From Anaeromyces robustus (lineage: Eukaryota > Neocallimastigomycota > Neocallimastigomycetes > Neocallimastigales > Neocallimastigaceae): DNA of 64,000 nucleotides. The DNA lies in contig MCFG01000162.1 in the NCBI GenBank assembly GCA_002104895.1, positions 31,001 through 95,000 on the forward strand, written 5' to 3'. The notes below the pieces were generated by a model. It did not search any database. It saw nothing but the letters and a program-made list of their open reading frames with translations, and was not told the origin of the DNA. This document shows positions 1 to 13,110 of this stretch, one piece after another. Both the position numbers and the translations under genes were made by a program. Positions within the stretch are counted from its first letter, which is position 1. The number at the start of each line of letters is the position of its first letter.

Positions 1-1079
1 ATTCATATTTATGGTAACTTTAACATTTTATAATATTTTTTATTATCAGTACAAACTATTTAGTTTTATTTTATATACATTTATATTTAATAAATAATAA
101 TTTTTTTATATAAAAATATATGTGGATTAGATATAGGCCAATAAATTATAATATAATTATTATATATTTTATATATGTATCAAGAAGAGTTTTTTTTTTT
201 TTTTTCTTATTCTTTTATAGAGAATAATTGTTTATACTTTTATTTAACACAAATACAAAATTAAAAAAAAATGTACACGAAAAAATAAAAAAATTAAAAA
301 TTTAGTAGAAATGAATATTTTTTAATTGAAAAAATCTATTATATAAAAAAAATATTATACAATATAAAACAAATAAAAAAATCTATTAATTGGTATATCT
401 AATTCTACTTATTTATATATATATTCAAGACTATTCAAGACTATAATATTTATTTTTTAATGATATTATGAAAATTTATATTTATTTGATTATACTATGA
501 ATGTATATACATATAATCATAATAAAATAATTTTTCTATTTTTATAATTAATTCTTTTATTTATTTTTAAATTCTGTATAATTATTATATAAAATTATAT
601 ACACAAACATTTTAAAAAGAAAATTCCAGTATTAATCTATAATAAAATATATCATTATTATTAATTAAAAAATTGTTTTTTTTTTTTTTTTTTTTTTTTT
701 CTGTTTTTCAAAAATAGAAATTCTTTTATCATATTACATAAAATATTATTTTCATTAAAATAGGAATATATTATAATATTATAGTATATTTTTTATTTTT
801 TAAAATAACTGTTTAACAAAAAAAAAAATTATATTATTATTATAAATAATTAATATTATTATTAATTAAATAAATATGATTATAAATAAAAATTAAATAA
901 AAATAATGTTACACACCAATGTTAATCAAATCTTTTAAAAATTCAAATTGAAACATTATTAATGTATTAAATGGAAATTATCATAAAAATTACATAATAT
1001 TTAAATTAATAATAGTAATAATACTAATTAATAATAATAACAATAATAATAATTGATAATAATAATTAAAAGGATTAAT

Positions 1080-1114
<35 letters not shown>

Positions 1115-1406
1115 TATTTTTATAAATAATATTCTTTTTTTTTTTTTATTATTTTTAATAAATTAAATATTACATGATTTACATGGATATAAATTATGAT
1201 TATTTTATATCATAATAATAATATTATTATAATTTATTATTATACAATATCAATAAGTTTTTTTTTGCAGTTTTTTTTTTTTTGCAATTTTTTATATATT
1301 GTTTTTTTTTTTTTTTTTTTTTAAATTAATTTATATAATTATAATAAATAATTGATGCTAATTAACAATTAAATAAATGAAAATAAAAAATATATTTTAT
1401 TTACAT
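1..1406. other. AT-rich intergenic DNA, no gene seen
   Basis: No coding frame can be supported. It holds poly-T tracts (for example 676-700), an AAT array near 1083-1113, and a segment around 906-985 that recurs in inverted orientation near 3893-4018. A second segment at about 1160-1195, next to an ACATGATTTACATGG motif, recurs in direct orientation near 3675-3705. Confidence 0.6.
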
Positions 1407-2470
1407 TTAATTAATTAAAGATAAGTAAAGATTTTCTTGTTCTTCAGTACCAGCTCTAACACCTCTAGTAAGAGTGGTGTGTTCATATCCTTCTTTATAA
1501 ACATAATCAATTTCAACAGTTGGACAAACACGCTTCATTTGTTTCATAAAGTTAAGAGCAGATGATTCTTTAACTTGATTATCTTCTGAAGTGTAGAAGA
1601 AAACAAATTTCTTAACACCAAATGAATCAAGTGAATCATCAGGAATTGGTCTTAAAAGATCAGTTGGAGAAACATTTGGAGTTTTGAAAATAATTTTAAC
1701 AAGTCTTTCAATAAGAGAATTGTTTTCTTTACCGAAGAATTTAGCAACATTTGAATAATCATCAAAATCATATGGACCATTTAATAATACAACTTTTTCT
1801 AATTGTGGGAATGGTTCTAAATCAATTTTTTTGTTAGTATATCCTAATAAAGATTTTAAAAGAGTTAAAGCAGTTAAGTGAGAACCAGCAGAGTAAGCAG
1901 AGATGCTAATTCTGTTTGGATCACCACCATATCTTTCTATATTTTCGAAAGTCCATCTAATAGCATGATAAATATCATCTACCATATCTTCAAATCCACC
2001 ATATGGGAAAAGAATGTAATCTGGTAAAACAGCAACATAACCATTCTTATCTAAAAGTGAACCAAAGTTAGTGAATTTAACTTTACTTCCAGAGTGCCAA
2101 GCACCACCATATAAAAAGATATAAACTGGTTTTAATTCAGTAGATTCTTGATCATAGTAAACATCAAGAGCTCTATCTCCATTATATTGAATATCACGTC
2201 TATAATTGTTTATTGAATTATAAATATATAATATAATAATAAGTATATATATATATATTTAATAATAAAATTAAAAAATTAAAAAAAAATTATAATTAAA
2301 AATTAATTAGTTATTTATTATTAAACCATTTTTAATACTTACTCAATGTGTTGAACATTTAAGTAATTTTCAATATCTCTTTTATCATCCTTTAATTCTT
2401 GGATGAAACCAGCATTACAAAATAGTAATGTACTTAAAATTAGAAGGGTTTGAATAAGAAAAGTTTTCAT
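1407..2470 (-). CDS. secreted alpha/beta-hydrolase (esterase-like), two exons
   Basis: Two exons on the minus strand (2470-2343 and 2199-1407) join in frame to 306 residues; the intron has GTAAGT and TTATAG ends. The first ~20 residues are a signal peptide (lysine at position 3, leucine-rich core, cut after CNA). YGGAW at 73-77 is the HGGxW-type oxyanion loop of carboxylesterase-like hydrolases. AYSAG at 144-148 is the nucleophile elbow with Ser146, its first Gly replaced by Ala. Asp249 (TSEDN) and His283 (YEHTT) fit the other triad positions. The family includes acetyl- and feruloyl-esterases as well as formamidase-like enzymes, so the substrate cannot be read from sequence. No dockerin is present, so it is not an obvious cellulosome subunit. 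With xylan genes in the same window, a hemicellulose esterase role is possible but is inference. Confidence 0.8.
2200..2342 (-). other. intron of the esterase gene
   Basis: 143 bp with a GTAAGT donor directly after a glutamate codon split in phase 2 and a TTATAG acceptor. Removing it restores one frame from signal peptide to hydrolase domain. It is almost pure A/T, unlike the flanking exons. Confidence 0.82.
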
Positions 2471-3423
2471 TTTAATAAATATTCTTTAATAAAAGATTTA
2501 TTATAAAATGATGATTATTAGTAAGTATAATTTAATTAATAAATTAACTTTTTAAAGAACAAAAAAGGTAATAGAAAAATTGTTTCTTTATATACCTTTT
2601 TTTTTTTTAATAAATAATATATGAAAATATAAAATAATTATTATAATATTAAAAATATATATATATATTTTCCAATATAAATATTTTCTAAAATAAATAA
2701 TATAAATTAAATAGATTAAATTATATTAAAAAATATAATGTAAATATTCTATAATTATATATAAATTTAATTATTATGAATTTAAAAACTATTAAAAATT
2801 AAAATATAAATTAAATTAGAAGTAAATATTAATAAATAAAATTTGAATTTTATATTTATTATTTATTTTTTTTTTTTTTAATATAATGCAAAATATTAAT
2901 TTTGTTAAATTTTTTTTATAATAATCCTAAAAGAATATTATTAAATATTTATAATTAGATTACTATTATGTTTTTTTTTTTTTTTTTAAATAAAAAAAAA
3001 TTATTTAATTTTTATTAACAATAGCAATAATATTATTAAGGAAATTTTTTTATAAAAAGGAAAAAAGTTTATAATTATTTGAATTTAAAATAGTTTTTTT
3101 TTTTTTTTTTTTTTTTACTAAATAAAAAGATTATAAAAATCTGAAGATTTTTATCATCCAAAAAAAATACAATATTTTTTGATTAATATTGTTTTAAATT
3201 TATGAATTTTTTGAAAAATATTTATTAATTAATTACCAAAAATAGATGAATTATTTTATCTCTATATTCAATAAATCTTTAAAATTAGGTCTATATTATT
3301 TTTATCCTTTAAAATAAAATATTTTTATCAAATATAATCACATTAATAAAAATAATTAATAATAATAATAATAATACTTAATAATACTTAATAATAATCA
3401 TAAATAACTAATAGTAATAACAA

Positions 3424-3520
3424 TATAATAATAAGAAATTATAAGAAATTACTTATTTTTATATAATTTAGCAAGTCATATAAATATTAAAGTAATTTCT
3501 TATAATTTCTTATTATTATA
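3424..3520. repeat. 30-bp perfect inverted repeat (hairpin)
   Basis: Arms 3424-3453 and 3491-3520 are exact reverse complements separated by 37 bp. Each arm contains two AAGAAATTA-type subrepeats. It could be a cruciform, a transcribed hairpin or the core of a miniature element; no coding frame is associated with it. Confidence 0.75.
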
Positions 3521-3746
3521 TAAATATTAAACTATTTTTCCTATTAATAGTTAATATATTATGACTGTTAGATAGTAAATGATTAAAAAACAGAAAAAAA
3601 TAAAAAAAAAATTTATGAAAATATTTAATTTAATAATAATAATTATTATTTTTATAAATTCTTTTTTTTTACTTCAAATAAATTAAATATTACTGATTTA
3701 CATGGTTATATTATTATTATTAAAATTATATATAATATTATAATAG

Positions 3747-3786
<40 letters not shown>

Positions 3787-4007
3787 ATTTATTATTATTA
3801 AAATTATATATAATATTATAACAGTTTATTATTATTATTATTATTATTAATTATTAATTATTAATTATTATTATTAATTGTAATTTATTTTTATGATAAT
3901 TTCCATTTAATACATTAATAGAAGAAAATAATGTTTCATTTTTTCATTTGAATTAATATGGTGATTTCAAAGGAGTTAAAATAGTTAATTATAATATTTT
4001 TTAACGT

Positions 4008-4212
4008 TGTTACACAAATAAAAAATTAAATAAAAATGTCAACTTTTACCAAGTATTATAAAATAATAATTTCTTTTATAATTAATCATCAGTCAATAAA
4101 ATAGTATACTATTAATATAATAATTATTTTAATTTGACAATTATTATTATGTAATATTTTTTTATAAAAATAATAATAGTAATATAATTTTTATATTTAT
4201 ATTTGTGTAACA
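4008..4212. mobile_element. candidate MITE with 13-bp terminal inverted repeats
   Basis: The ends TGTTACACAAATA (4008-4020) and its exact reverse complement (4200-4212) bound 205 bp of noncoding A/T-rich DNA. Other GTGTAAC/GTTACAC motifs lie at about 906 and 4310. I see no convincing target-site duplication, so the mobile-element reading is tentative. Confidence 0.3.
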
Positions 4213-4319
4213 TAAAATATGTAATAAAAATAATTATTTAATAATTTTTATTTTAATTATTTAATAAAAAAAAAAAAATTAAAATATTTATTACAATATT
4301 TAAAAAAGAAGTGTAACAA

Positions 4320-4445
4320 AATTTTAAATTATATAAAAGTGATATTACAGAAAAAATAAAAAATTTAAATTATATAAAAGTGATATTAGAAAATTAAAAA
4401 GTAAAAATTAAAAAAAATTTTTAAATTATATAAAAGAGATATTAA
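4320..4445. repeat. three tandem copies of a short unit
   Basis: Three copies, beginning near 4322, 4363 and 4420, share the core AAATTATATAAAAG[TA]GATATTA, separated by A-rich spacers of different length. Confidence 0.6.
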
Positions 4446-6795
4446 AAAAAAAAAAAAAGTAAAAATTAAGATATTTTTTTTCTTTTTTATCTATCTATTT
4501 ATCTATATATTTATTTATTTAGTTATATATATATTTATTTAATTATTTATACAAAATTTCAATTAATAAAAATTCTAATCATAATTTATTATATATACAA
4601 AATTAAAATTATAAATATTATATTATACAACTATCTTAATCGAGCAATTTAATATAAAAAACTATAACTTATCTTCATTTTCTCTTTTTTTTACAAACTA
4701 TATAAAATACAAGACTAAAAAATAATATTAATATTAAATAAATTAATTTCTCTATATATATTACAAAAATGCATATATTAAACTATTATATGCATTAATA
4801 AAATTAATAAATAAAATAACAACTAAATAGTTGTTTTTGTTTTACATAAAATCAAAAAATTATTATTTTTAAAGTATTTTAAATTTTAAAAATTATATTC
4901 CTCGAAAATTAAATAAATTTATAGTTCCAAACTATATATTATCCAATATAAAATAAGAATTATTTTCGCCCTTTTTTATTTCATCTTACCATATATCTTC
5001 CAATAAAAAAAAGAATTATTATTTTTATCCATTTTTTATTTCATCTTAATTTAATTTATATTTATTCTTGATTAATTATTTTATAATTATTTAAATGTAG
5101 AGAAAAATTATTTAATTTATATTTATTCTTGATTAATTATTTCAAAATTATTTCAATCTATAGAAAAATTATAGAAATAAAATCTAAATATATTAATTTC
5201 ACTTTCAATAGAATTATTATATAGAAATATTTATGGATATTATTGTTTTATACGAAAAACTTTAAAATAATAATCATTTTCATAATTATTAATAATATTA
5301 GATAATATATATACTAAAGCTTTAATATCTCTATCAAAATGACATTTTATTTCATAAAACGTCATTTTGAAAAATAATATTTGCCTATATATTTATTAAT
5401 ATTCATTACATTAATATTTTCTTTAAAATAAAATATTTCAATGAAAACCATATGAATTATTAATTCAATAGTTAAATTATCAGATTTAAAATAATAAAGA
5501 ATTTTATAGGAAATGTGATTATATTTTAATAAATAATATAATAGAACCTTTAAACAATCATTTAAATATTATTTAAAAATATTATAATTATCATTTTCAT
5601 TTTATAATGTATTCATTTAATAATTTTAATAAAAATATTTTATCATTGTATTTTTATATAAATGAATTAATCTTTCATATTATTTATCATTATATACTTT
5701 AAAATATTAATTATTCATTAAACATATACTTATTACATAATCATGATATTTTATATTTTTATATCTAAATAAAGATATATTACTTTTAAGAAAAAAAGGA
5801 AAAAAAAAAAGAATATACAATAATTAAATATCACATGAATCACTTTTTAATTTTTTGAAAAAAAATATTTGTATTGTATTCTTTTTTTTTTTATAATCAT
5901 GTATTTTATTTAATTTTAAAAACTGTCAAGCAATTAAAAAATAAAAATTGATTTTTATCTATAAAACCATTAAAGAAATTTTCTCTATATTAAAATGTTT
6001 AATCCATATAATAATATTGAATTGTACATTTAAAATAATTAAAAATATAAGAATTATTTTTTTTTTTCGATATTAATTTTTATTTTTAATGTTTTTACTT
6101 AAAACAAAATAAAGATTTATTTATAATGTTATTCTATTGAACTGGTTAATAAAAAATAAGAATAAAAATAATACCATAATTTTAAGCATGTCTATTATAA
6201 CAAAAATTAAATGCTTAATTGGTATTATTAAAATTTACTTAAAAATTTCATTTAGCCTTTTTTTTTTAAATTTTTTTAAATATTTTTAAAAATAATAAAA
6301 AAAAAAAAAAAAAAAAAACTTAAAAGAATTAATAATTTTGTTTTTATTTTACTAAACCATATATGATAAAAAAATCAACTTTCGCCACATAAAGATTATA
6401 TGTTATCATATATTTTAAAATTGTAAAAAAAAATCTAATCAAAATGTTATATATTTTTATCTAATCTCATAAAATAAAACATCAAATTAAAATGTAATAA
6501 ATCATTTATAATAATAATATAATTTCAAATATTAAAATATCACTTAATAAAAAAAAAAAAGAAAAATCATATATTAAATGCACTTATATATGATCTTTAT
6601 TTAAATATACATTTTTTTTATTTTTTGTTTTTGTTTTTTTTTTTTATTTTTAATTTTATAATTATTAATCAAACAATTAATTTATAAAAAGCCTTTTTTT
6701 GTAATAACCACCATTAATATATATCAGATATAATTATGTTTTATTGTTATTATCATTATTGCTAAAAATTAATTTTAATAATAATATTAATAAAA

Positions 6796-7330
6796 CAATA
6801 TTAACAAATGGCTCATTTACACGGAATTTAAAAGTGTGGTTATTACATATAATAGATTAAATAATTAACACAACTTTTTTTCTATTCTATAATATTATAC
6901 TGATATAAATTATTTTTTATTGCATGATTCAATATTAACAAATGGCTTATTTCCACGGAATCCATTAGTGGTAATTACATATAATAGATTAAATAATTAA
7001 CTCAACTTTTTTTTTTATTCTATAATATTATACTGAAAATAAATTATTTTTTTTTACTACATAATTCAATATTAACAAATGGCTTATTTACACTGAATAT
7101 ATTAGTGGTTATTATATATAATGGATTAAATAATTAATTAATTAATTAACTCAACTTTTTTTATTCTATAATATTATACTGAATATAAATTATTTTTTTT
7201 ACTACATGTTTCAATATTAACAAATGGCTTATTTCCACGGAATCTATTAGTGGTTATTACATATAATAGATTAAATAATTAACTCAACTTTTCTTTTATC
7301 ATTCTGTAAAATCATATTGAATTATTATTT
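6796..7330. repeat. minisatellite, four copies of a ~135-145 bp unit
   Basis: Copies begin at 6796, 6930, 7067 and 7212, each starting CAATATTAACAAATGGCT. Each continues with a CACGGAAT-like block (CACTGAAT in the third), a GTGGTTATTACATATAAT-like block, then TTAAATAATTAAC and a T-tract. Copies differ by point changes and small indels. Just upstream (about 6697-6720) the GTAATAACCACCATTAAT segment is the reverse complement of part of the unit, so one flank is inverted. No coding frame runs through it. Confidence 0.85.
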
Positions 7331-7574
7331 TTTTAATTTCAATGGTTCAATAGATTAATATTGTCTTTTTTATATATTGTCTTTTTTTTACATTATTACT
7401 ATTTTATAAAAATTTAAATAATAAAATAATGAGTGGTATTGAATATTAAAAAATAGTTTTTACATAAAAATATATAAGCAATTAATTCAATTTTCTATGT
7501 ATTTTATTATACATGATATTTTATAATGTATTATTGAATTGTTTGGTAATTCTGATTTTATATATTACTAATAC

Positions 7575-7735
<161 letters not shown>

Positions 7736-7952
7736 AATAAAAATTTAAAAAAAAAAAAAAATTTTTTAAAAATTTGTCCACTTTTTTACCGCCAATAAAA
7801 TTTTAACAAACTTTTTTCTTCAACACATTACTAATTAAATTTATATAGTAAAAAAATATATAATTTTTTTATTTTTAACATTACTAATTAATTAATTAAT
7901 AGAAATTAATATATCATAATAATATCAATTTTTTAAATTAAATCACATGGTC

Positions 7953-7985
<33 letters not shown>

Positions 7986-8233
7986 TATTCTTTTTTTCCT
8001 TTTTATTATTAATAAGCCATTTCATTATTAAAAAAAAAAACTTTATTTTTCAATTTTTTTTTTTTGGTTGAGTAAAATTTAACAAATAGTTTTATGACCA
8101 TGTAATAAATTTAATTTTCATATATTAATTTAACTAAAAAAAAAAAAAAAAAATTACTAATAAATTTTTATTATTACTAATATATTTTCTTTTTTTTTTT
8201 TTTTACTTTATACTTTTATTTATTTTTTTCAGT

Positions 8234-8264
<31 letters not shown>

Positions 8265-8740
8265 TATTTGTTCTTTTTTTTTTTTTGTTTTGTTTTGTTT
8301 TTTATTATTGTTATTATTATTATTACTATTATTATTATTATTATTATTATTTGTTTTTTATTATATTTTATTATTTTTTTTTTTGATTTTTTTTTTTTTT
8401 TTTGGTTTTGGTTTCTGCTTTCGTTTATTTAGTTTTATATATATATATATATATATTTTATTTTTATTTTATATTTTATTTTAAATTTTATTAAAATTTA
8501 ATATATTTTCTTCACACTTTCTTCTTTCCCTTTTTTTTTCTATTATGATTTATTGATTTTTCTTTTTTAATGATTTTTTTTTTATTTATTTATTTATTTT
8601 AATTAATTATAAAAAAATACATACATGTTAAAAAAATAAAATAAAAATAATAATTAACATTATTTAAGTAAAATATAAAAAGAAAAAAATTAAAAAATTA
8701 GAAAAATAATAAATAAAAAGATAGAAGGTATTAAATTTCT

Positions 8741-8863
8741 AACCTCTCCCATTCAACGAATAACACCTCATTTCTGGGAAATGGTATTTAAATCTGTGTC
8801 GAAATAAAATTTCATGCTTCATCTTTTTGACTTCGATGTCCTTGAAATTGCCTTAAGAATTCT
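8741..8863 (-). pseudogene. decayed fragment of a dispersed repeat, related to 27680-27790
   Basis: On the minus strand this translates (with frameshifts) to a fragment reading like GNFKDIEVKKMKHEI. That matches the plus-strand fragment GDFKNIDVEKIKHEIYNDTD near 27690-27750, and the DNA is alignable over about 100 bp. Two diverged copies point to a repeated mobile or multicopy gene family. I do not recognise the protein. Confidence 0.5.
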
Positions 8864-8925
8864 TATTATTATAATTATTATTAACATTATTATTATCATT
8901 ATTGTTATTATTATTATCATTATTA

Positions 8926-8968
8926 TTATCATTATTATTATTATTATTAATTATTAGTATTATTATTA

Positions 8969-9036
<68 letters not shown>
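8926..9036. repeat. (ATT)n microsatellite
   Basis: Trinucleotide array with a few interruptions in its first third, and pure from about 8967. Confidence 0.9.
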
Positions 9037-9037
<1 letters not shown>

Positions 9038-10984
9038 CCAATCGAGAAGAATCTGGAAAGATAAATAAATATAATAATAGTAAAAAAAAAATTGTTCATG
9101 TTCATGTCATAATCTATGTCCCTAATAATAATGAATTTTTTTTTTTTTTTTTTTTTTTTTTTTGAAATATATATAAATGCCTATCCTATCTCTATTCAAA
9201 GAGAGTATATATAATATCAAAATAATAGAAACTATCTTCACTTCATAGTCCTTGTTCTAAGTTTAAAGAAATTTTTTTTTTTTAAGTTGTTTATCTATAA
9301 TAGTTTAAGAAAAAAATTTCTTTTTTACATTTAATCATTCGTCTTCAACCTTTTTTTTTTTTTTTTTTTTTCTTTTTATAATGAAATATTAACATTTTTT
9401 TTTTCTTTTGTTCATTTTTTTTTTTTTTTTCACTTCTACTATTTCTACAAAAAAAATCTAAATTATAAAAATATATAGTTAAAGAAATAAAATTATATAT
9501 AATTATCAATAGTATCAATATAATCAAATTCATTTTTAATATATTATTATTAAAACTTTACAATAATTAAAATTTATTAACATTTAACATTCTTTATTAT
9601 TAGTTATTATTATTATAATTATGTTTATGTAATCTTTAATGAATTTAAATCATTTAAAAACTATATAGATAAACAAAATAAAAAAAAAAAAAAAAAAAAA
9701 GAAAGAATATTCAATATTATTAGGGAAAAAAATGATAATAATAGTTATGAAAATATTAAAAAAAAATTGAAATGAAATGAAATGAAATGTATATATGTAT
9801 GTATGTAATGAAATTAATAATAAAAATTAATAGAAAAGCAAAAAAATATATATATAATATAATAAAAATTATATGCTCTAAATAAACGATAAATTTTTTT
9901 AAAAAATTCCAAAAATTAAATATATATATATACAATTAATTATATTAATTGTATTAATATATATTAAATATTTCTTTTTTCTTTTTTCTTTTTTTTTTTT
10001 TTTGTATTATATCTGGCTTGCTTTTGTTTGTTTGTTTGTTTGTTTTTTTACTTAATTATTACTTTTTTCTTTATCTATTAATTCAAATTTATTTTTTCTA
10101 TTTTTTTTTTTTAAATATTTATTTCATCTTTATTTAATCTTATAATGGGGTTTACTAATATATTCTTTTATCTTTAAAAAAAAAAAAAAACATATATTAA
10201 AATTAATAAAAAAGAAATAAATAAATATATATAAATAAACTTAAAATATATTTTATATTTTAAGATATTAAATAGAAAAACTAAATAAAATAAAATTTCA
10301 ATAAAAAAAAAAGTAAATATTTAAAAAAAAAAAAAAATATTAGGGTAAATAAGTTTTTTAAAAGTGTTTTTTTTTTTTTTTTTGTTTGTTTGTTTTTTTT
10401 TTGTTTGTTTGTTTGTTTCTTCGTATTTGTGATTTAATTGGTATGAATTTTGTATATATATTATTTCTCAACAAATGAAGTTAATATTTCACTTTTTTTT
10501 TTTCTTCTAATTTTTATATTTCTTTTTTATTATTATTTTTACTTTCATTGATTTCACTTTTATTATAATATAATACAAAAAAAAAAAAAGGTATAATATG
10601 TTATCATGGATATATGTATTATTAAATTATTGATTTATATTTCATTGTGTAATTTATATTATTTATATAATATAATATAAATATTTTTTCTTTCTTTTTT
10701 TTTATCTCTTTCTTGTTTTTATTCTTTCTCTCTTTTTTCTTTTTTTTTTTTTTTTTTTTGTCATTATCACTATTATTCATTATTCACGATTATAACTTTT
10801 ATAGATAAATTTAATTTGATAATAGAATAATCAAATTATATTACAAAATAGCAATTAAATTATTATTAGTATTATTATCTTTGAAATGAATAATATATCT
10901 AATAACATTTATTTAAAAAAAAAAAAGAAATAAAAACTAATTGAAAAGATAAGAAATAAAAAAAAAAAAAAAAAATTCAAATTA

Positions 10985-13110
10985 TTAATTACATCGTAAA
11001 TTATAATTAATATTTTGAATAAAAGTTAAAAGTAAATTTTGTGTTTTTGATATATTAATCTGATTTTGATTACTAATACTAGCTAATAGATCATTTATTA
11101 TGTCAGTTGGTTGAGTAGAGTTTTTTTGAACACAATTTAATAAAATAGATACAACTGATAATACATCATTTGGAGTTAATGGATTTAAATTAGGTGCTCT
11201 AAGGTTATTGTTATAAAATTGTATTTCTGAAGGTGTTAATAAATTAATATATATTAAAGCAGTCTCTTTATGACCTTTTAAAGCTAAAGAGAGAATATCT
11301 TTACATATATCCATAGTACTACAAATAGTATGATTTAAAATACGTAAGGAATCTTGAACTCTCTTTGAACAAGCTAAAGACATAGCACAACTTAAAATTT
11401 TATAAGACTTAGTACCTTTCAAAATAGATTCATCAGCTGAAGAAAGTTTACTACTTATACAATTATAAAAATTAATAAAACTAGAAAAAATTGATAATGT
11501 TAACTTCTCAGATCCTGTATTAATCTTTTGAGCAGTAACGTTAGGTTGTAATCTCTTTTCAATTTTTGCCTGTCCTTGTCTTTGTTGATCAGAATAAGTT
11601 TTATTATATATATTAAATACTTTTGGCATAACATTATTTACATTATTATAATGATGACTAGTTTTATTATTTAATATATAATTTGTATAAATATTTAACT
11701 TATTATCATTATTAACATCAGAATTGATATTAACGTTAATATTAGCATTTGTAAATGGTTGATCAGAAGGAGAGATTGGAGAAATAGCAGCAATATTATG
11801 TTTAGGACTGTCTTCATGATTACCATTACAATTAATATTGTCTGTGATATTAATAGTTTGAATATTAGTTGGTGATTGATTATCTGATGATGATGGTGAA
11901 AGATAATGATTTCTACTTTCATTATTATCACTTTCAACTGGAGATAATTTTTGAAGATTTAAAGCAGAAGCTGAGGATAAATTATTAACTGATGTATTAA
12001 TAAATAATGATTGTTGTTGAATATTACCTTTACTTTGAAGAAGTTGACGTTTAATAGATTTAGCTTTAGCTTGCTTAAGAATTTCCAATTGCTTCAATCT
12101 CTTTAATAATAATAATTTTTTATATTCTTGTGTATTATTATTAACAGCATTCAATTTAGCTAAATTCATTAATTCTTGGCATTTCATCTTTTTCTTTTGA
12201 TTTTCCATACTAACAATATGATTTGAAATTAATGAAATAAAAGAACTAAAAGTTTCAACACTGATATACAATTTATAATCAACAAGATTTAAAAAAAATC
12301 TTTCATTATAATTAATATTTTCTACAGTAAAACTTGAAATCTTTGACCAGGCTTTTGTTGAATAATTTTTATCTTGACCAAACTTAGAAGCCAATATTAG
12401 GCTAGTAAGGAATAAACGACACTTACAAACTATAGTTTCACTCTTATAACATGAAATGTAAGCACCACAACAAGGGCAACATCTTTCATAGATATTATTA
12501 TTTAAAAAACCTTGTTCTTGTTTTGTATTTTCTATTTCCTGTTGAATTCTTTGTAAAAGATTATTATATTTATTATTATCTTTTAAATTTAATAAATAGT
12601 AAATTGAAGATATGTATATAATTTTGTTTGAATTAGATACTTTTAAAACATGTTTAACAAATTTTTTTAATTTGTTATTTCTAATTCTTTCTTGTTGAGT
12701 TGGCCAAATATAATTTAATAATGCAATTACAATATCTTTATATATTTTAATAATAAATGATAAGATTTATATCATAATTCAACAATGTAATTATAATATA
12801 AATATATATATTAATAATCAATTATTTAAATATATAAATTAAAATAAAAATAATAATTAAAAAATAAAAGAAAAACTAAAAAAAAGAAAAAATAAAAAAA
12901 ATAAAAAAAAATAAAAAATTAAAAAAAATAAAAATATAAAAAGGTTAAATAATATTTACCATCTAATACATCATCACATGTAAAAATATTTTCAATTGCT
13001 TTCAAATATTCATTATTAATGTTTTCTTTTTCAACACTACTTATTTTTGATTTTAAATTTTTTATAAAATTATAAGTGTGATAAGAACGAATTAATGTTA
13101 AGGTGTCCAT
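10985..13110 (-). CDS. Pcl/Pho80-type cyclin, two exons
   Basis: Exons 13110-12960 and 12735-10985 join in phase 1 to a 633-residue protein. Residues ~50-225 look like a fungal Pcl/Pho80 cyclin box. LASKFGQDKNYSTKAW (165-180) is the family's hallmark stretch and is followed by FLNLVDYKLYI-type sequence. Such cyclins bind a Pho85-like CDK in cell-cycle or nutrient signalling. A Cys-rich insert at 136-156 (seven Cys, CCPCC then C, CKC) sits inside the box. After it come a charged Lys/Leu/Gln-rich, probably coiled-coil segment (~205-270), a long Asn/Ser/Gln-rich tail and a helical, conserved-looking C-terminus. The ATG at 13110 is chosen because the codon three residues upstream is TTG. CDK partner and role are inference. 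Confidence 0.8.
12736..12959 (-). other. intron of the cyclin gene
   Basis: 224 bp, GTAAAT donor and TAAAG acceptor, phase 1. Splicing links the short first exon (50 codons) to a second exon that stays open to 10985. The acceptor was chosen because it keeps the frame; a nearby alternative AG cannot be excluded. Confidence 0.7.

Larger units (their letters stand above)
2471..6795. other. AT-rich intergenic DNA with small repeats
   Basis: No gene found. It holds a 30-bp perfect inverted repeat (3424-3520), a small TIR element (4008-4212), three tandem copies of a 40-57 bp unit containing TTATATAAAAG (4320-4445), and a duplicated ~61-bp unit (5050-5172). The rest is homopolymer tracts and low-complexity A/T. 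Confidence 0.6.
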
